Origin: Nocardia acididurans
Lineage (GTDB): Bacteria > Actinomycetota > Actinomycetes > Mycobacteriales > Mycobacteriaceae
DNA: 64,000 nt
Assembly (NCBI RefSeq): GCF_016741815.1
Contig: NZ_JAERRJ010000005.1
Span: 372,001-436,000 of the forward strand
Direction: 5' to 3'
The notes beneath the pieces were generated by a model. That model did not search any database, had not been told where the DNA came from, and saw nothing but the letters and a program-made list of their open reading frames with translations. Each line of letters opens with the position of its first letter. Positions within the stretch are counted from its first letter, which is position 1. The translations under genes and the position numbers were made by a program. Below, piece by piece: positions 61,229 to 64,000 of this stretch.

Positions 61229-62464
61229 TCAGCGACTTCCGCCGGGGGCCTGCGGCGCCAGCGGCGTGGCCGAAACGACCGATTTGGGTTCGCCCTGGAG
61301 CGCGGACATGCTCAGCCAGGTCGGCCAGTCGATGGTCCAGTCGTAGATGTCGCCGTCGGCGGCCGAGAGCTGGATGCGGGTGCCGGTCACCTCGACCGGG
61401 TCGCCGTACATCGCGGTCGGGAAGTACTGTTGCGCGTCCGCGGTGGACAGATTGATGCAGCCGTTGGTGACATTCGTATTGCCCTGCGCGGCAGCCGATT
61501 CCGGATTGGCGTGAATGAACTCGCCATTGTTGGAGATGCGCACCGCCCAGCGTTCCCGCACATTCGTGTAGTACGGCGGATTCGACATCAGGAAATCCTC
61601 GTACTTCTCCGACACCACGTGGATGCCGGAGCGGGTCACATTGCGGTCCTCGTTGCCCTCGCCGTAACTGCACGGGAAGTCGAAGACCGTCTGGCCCTCG
61701 CGCACCACCTGGATGCGATGCGACTGCGCCGGGGCCTGCACGATCTGCGCGCGGCCGATGGTGAAGTCGACGGTCAGGTCCGAATCGCCGAAAGCGCCCT
61801 CGCCCATGTCGACGCCGTAGAGCTTCGCGCCCACCTTCACGGTGGTGCCCGGCACCCAGTACTCCTTGGGCCGCCAGTGCACGCGCGAGCCGCCCATATT
61901 GTCCGGCAGCCACGCCCACGCGCCCTCGTTGGCCGGGGTGGCGGTGACGGTCAGCGCGCGCTCGACCGCGGCCTTGTCGTCGATGTGGCCCTTGAACTGG
62001 AGGATGATCGGCGCGGCGATGCCGACCTCCTGGTTGTCGCCGATGTTCACGGTCGCCGGATTGGTCGACTTCGGGCTGACGGTGGTGAAGGTGCCCTCGA
62101 TCGGCACGGGCTTGTTGTCGGTGCCCACGGCGGTGCCCGACCAGGTGTAGGTGATGCCGTAGCCGAGCGGCTCGCCGGCGGTGAACTTGCTGCGGTCGGC
62201 GTTGAAGTCGCCGGTGACCTGCTTGCCGTTCGGGTTGGTGAGCGCCACCTGGTCGATGCGACCGCCGGTGACGGTGACCGCGACCGCGGTGGTCGGGTTG
62301 ATGTCCTGCGCCGCGTCGGCGGGCTCGAAGGTCACCTTCGCCACGGGGCCGGGCTCTTTGCCGGGGGTGCTGTCGTTGTCGGTCGCGCACGCGGCCGCCA
62401 GCGCCGCTGATCCCACCAGTGCGGTCCGAATGGCCACCCGCCGGGACAATCCAGGTCTGCTCAC
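61229..62464 (-). CDS. L,D-transpeptidase lipoprotein (LprQ/LdtMt5-like)
   Basis: 411 residues from a GTG. The lipobox (ALAAAC, about residue 26) makes it membrane-anchored on the outside. Two Ig-like domains (about 40-240) precede the YkuD domain (about 250-385), with active-site His in GEFIHANPESAAAQGN and Cys in NTNVTNGCINLS. It forms 3-3 cross-links in peptidoglycan and resists most penicillins. Next to murB as in M. tuberculosis (Rv0483 beside Rv0482). The YkuD TNGC replaces the commoner SHGC. Confidence 0.93.
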   Translation of the reverse strand: MSRPGLSRRVAIRTALVGSAALAAACATDNDSTPGKEPGPVAKVTFEPADAAQDINPTTAVAVTVTGGRIDQVALTNPNGKQVTGDFNADRSKFTAGEPLGYGITYTWSGTAVGTDNKPVPIEGTFTTVSPKSTNPATVNIGDNQEVGIAAPIILQFKGHIDDKAAVERALTVTATPANEGAWAWLPDNMGGSRVHWRPKEYWVPGTTVKVGAKLYGVDMGEGAFGDSDLTVDFTIGRAQIVQAPAQSHRIQVVREGQTVFDFPCSYGEGNEDRNVTRSGIHVVSEKYEDFLMSNPPYYTNVRERWAVRISNNGEFIHANPESAAAQGNTNVTNGCINLSTADAQQYFPTAMYGDPVEVTGTRIQLSAADGDIYDWTIDWPTWLSMSALQGEPKSVVSATPLAPQAPGGSR

Positions 62465-62528
62465 TTCCTCGACCCTACTCCGGCAAACCGACTGCCCAGG
62501 TCGCGGCGGGAGTGGCCCGGACCACGCG

Positions 62529-63638
62529 CTACAGGGCGACTCCGACGGTCACCGGCTCCGGTTCCAGCTCGATGCCGAAGCGTTCGGCAACTCCCTGGCG
62601 AACCGTGCGGGCGAGGTCGGTCAGATCGACCGCGGTGGCCGCACCCCGATTGGTCAGGGCCAGCGTGTGTTTGGTGGACAGGCGGGCCGGAGCCTCGTCG
62701 CCCGGGAAACCCTTGGCGAAGCCGGCCCGCTCGATCAGCCACCCCGCGGAGAACTTCACGCCGCCGTCCACGGGCCAGGTGGGGACATTCACATCCGCGC
62801 CGACATGTGTGGCGATCGCCTCCCGCACCGCCGCCACCTTGCTGTCCGATACGACCGGATTGGTGAAAAACGAGCCCGCACTCCAGGTGTCGTGATCGGC
62901 CGGATCCAGCACCATGCCCTTGCCCGCACGCAGCCTCAGCACCTCGGCGCGCACCTGCGCGGCCGGACGCGACTCGCCCTCCTCCGCACCGAACGCACCC
63001 GCCAGCTCCCGATACCGCAGGGGTGCACTGGAACCATCCGCACGCAGGGCGAATTCGACCGCCAGCACCACCGCGTCAGCGGAATGCTTGAGCACCGAGG
63101 TGCGGTAACCGAAACCCAGATCCTGTGGCCGCACCCAGCGGATCTCCCCCGTCCTGCGATCCAGCAAACGCACCTGACGCAATAGCTGCGCCACCTCGAC
63201 CCCGTACGCGCCGACATTCTGCACCGGCGTCGCACCCGCGGAACCCGGGATACCGGACAGGCACTCCAGCCCGCCGAACCCCTCGGCCACGGTCGCCGCG
63301 ACCACCGTGTCCCAGTCCGCGCCCGCCTCGGCGACGACCCGGCCCTCCCAGATCTCCACATCCCGGGTGGCGATGCGCACCACCACGCCCGGAAATCCCG
63401 CGTCGGCGATGAGCAGATTCGAGCCGCCCGCCACCAGCAGCACCGGAATCTCCGCCGCGTCCAGCGCGCGCACCGTCGCCACCAGCGCTTCCGTGGTCTG
63501 GCATTCCGCCACGATGGCCGGACCGCCCACCCGCAGGGTCGTCAAGGTCGCCAACGGCACCGCGTCGTGCAGCCGAGCCCCGGTCCCTGCCAGCAGGTCC
63601 CGCACGTGTTCGAACGCCACCACCCGAGAAGTACGCAC
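62529..63638 (-). CDS. murB: UDP-N-acetylenolpyruvoylglucosamine reductase
   Basis: FAD enzyme making UDP-MurNAc from UDP-GlcNAc-enolpyruvate. The GTG at 63638 gives 369 residues, matching the mycobacterial protein as I recall it; an upstream ATG at 63665 would overlap the divergent gene. FAD-binding [48 protein letters not shown] and the catalytic Ser in [12 protein letters not shown], then [13 protein letters not shown], are present. TACCGT 7 nt before the GTG and no Shine-Dalgarno indicate a leaderless mRNA. Confidence 0.96.
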   Translation of the reverse strand: MRTSRVVAFEHVRDLLAGTGARLHDAVPLATLTTLRVGGPAIVAECQTTEALVATVRALDAAEIPVLLVAGGSNLLIADAGFPGVVVRIATRDVEIWEGRVVAEAGADWDTVVAATVAEGFGGLECLSGIPGSAGATPVQNVGAYGVEVAQLLRQVRLLDRRTGEIRWVRPQDLGFGYRTSVLKHSADAVVLAVEFALRADGSSAPLRYRELAGAFGAEEGESRPAAQVRAEVLRLRAGKGMVLDPADHDTWSAGSFFTNPVVSDSKVAAVREAIATHVGADVNVPTWPVDGGVKFSAGWLIERAGFAKGFPGDEAPARLSTKHTLALTNRGAATAVDLTDLARTVRQGVAERFGIELEPEPVTVGVAL

Positions 63639-63645
63639 GGCAAAG

Positions 63646-63655
63646 ACGGTAGCGT
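63646..63655. promoter_or_regulatory. Overlapping divergent -10 elements of murB and the DUF2505 gene
   Basis: TACCGT on the minus strand (63651-63646) and TAGCGT on the plus strand (63650-63655) share the central TA. They sit 7 nt and 8 nt from the murB GTG and the DUF2505 ATG, respectively, both without Shine-Dalgarno sites. Confidence 0.55.
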
Positions 63656-63663
63656 GTCGCACC

Positions 63664-64000
63664 ATGGCGACACCTCTGGCCTTCACTGCGCACTCCACAC
63701 ATTCGATGACCGCCGTGCGCGCGGCATTCGCCAACGAGCAGTACTGGAAGGACCGCATCGAAGCGGTCGGCGGCCCCAACGCCCGCATCGACTCGCTGCG
63801 CATCGACGGTGACAACGTCCGGGTCGAGATGACCCAGACCATCCCGGCCTCCGAACTGCCCGCGCAGATCACCAACATCAAGCCCAACGGCCTGATCATC
63901 CCGCGCATCGAGACCTGGCACGGCAACGGCGGCACCGTGGAGGCCCACGTGGACGGCGCGCCCGCCAACATCAACGGCTCGCTCACCGTCAGCGGCGACG
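63664..64000 (+). CDS. DUF2505 domain protein (partial, 3' end off window)
   Basis: About 112 residues visible, starting [20 protein letters not shown]. The pattern ([40 protein letters not shown]) matches DUF2505, a START-like ligand-binding fold common in mycolic-acid actinobacteria. Divergent from murB, as Rv0481c is from Rv0482. Likely leaderless, with TAGCGT 8 nt upstream. Ligand unknown. Confidence 0.88.
   Translation, partial: MATPLAFTAHSTHSMTAVRAAFANEQYWKDRIEAVGGPNARIDSLRIDGDNVRVEMTQTIPASELPAQITNIKPNGLIIPRIETWHGNGGTVEAHVDGAPANINGSLTVSGD

Noticed and set aside
1..64000. tRNA or rRNA genes, insertion sequences, replication origin
   Set aside because: No cloverleaf-like or rRNA sequence, transposase frame or DnaA-box cluster was found on reading through; short RNAs could still be missed by eye.

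Overview
The window is high-GC, densely coded actinobacterial DNA. Its gene order is that of the Mycobacterium tuberculosis H37Rv block Rv0481c-Rv0529, run in the opposite direction: ccsB/resB/ccdA/thioredoxin lipoprotein/phosphatase/hemL, then hemB, hemD, hemC, hemA, rex, HAD phosphatase, acyltransferase, epimerase, bS22, excisionase-like HTH, proC, thioesterase, TIM-barrel protein, Rv0497-like membrane protein, ppx1, Rv0495c-like, regX3/senX3, gpm, YbjN, mshA, SDR, L,D-transpeptidase, murB, DUF2505. Mycothiol synthesis (mshA), bS22, SenX3-RegX3 and the accessory content point to a mycolic-acid actinomycete, most likely Nocardia or a close relative. The genus is an inference from gene content; no rRNA is present.

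Region 1 (1-22.5 kb) is heme and cytochrome c assembly. hemL, a histidine phosphatase, a thioredoxin lipoprotein, ccdA, resB and ccsB form one leftward operon with start/stop overlaps or 1-base gaps. rex-hemA-hemC-hemD is a second overlapping leftward operon with an 18-bp Rex operator and a degenerate mirror copy inside a 50-bp dyad upstream. hemB is a third unit. A dispersed hairpin repeat of about 105-125 bp lies upstream of all three heme units. Between hemB and hemD sits an accessory block: an ECF-like sigma factor, an ArsR-type HTH, a 1422-residue trypsin/nSTAND1-NTPase/WD40 protein, and a truncated sigma paralogue that has lost its sigma-2 region.

Region 2 (22.5-38.3 kb) is mostly conserved core: lipid-linked enzymes, bS22, proC, thioesterase, polyphosphatase and SenX3-RegX3. 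It also has a tandem set of three secreted Ig-like proteins and a cell-surface-type protein with an unusual Phe/Tyr-Ser low-complexity segment. A second dispersed repeat of about 110-135 bp flanks proC in inverted orientation and recurs near 51.9 kb.

Region 3 (38.4-47.2 kb) is accessory: an HxlR regulator/reductase pair, two paralogous secreted CocE-type hydrolases, and between them a TetR-quinone reductase-carotenoid oxygenase unit with two matching 20-bp operators.

Region 4 (47.2-64 kb) returns to the core (gpm, ROK kinase, YbjN, mshA, hydrolase, SDR). About 8.3 kb is then inserted between the SDR and the L,D-transpeptidase: ketosynthase, cytochrome P450, an active KAS III-like enzyme, a KAS III-like protein without catalytic residues, family 2 glycosyltransferase, OleC-like adenylating enzyme and a PapA-like acyltransferase. 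It looks like a compact biosynthetic cluster for a head-to-head condensed, possibly beta-lactone-derived or glycosylated, lipid. It is the best candidate for an undescribed system here. A 23-bp dyad in its divergent promoter is a likely operator. The window ends in murB and a truncated DUF2505 gene.
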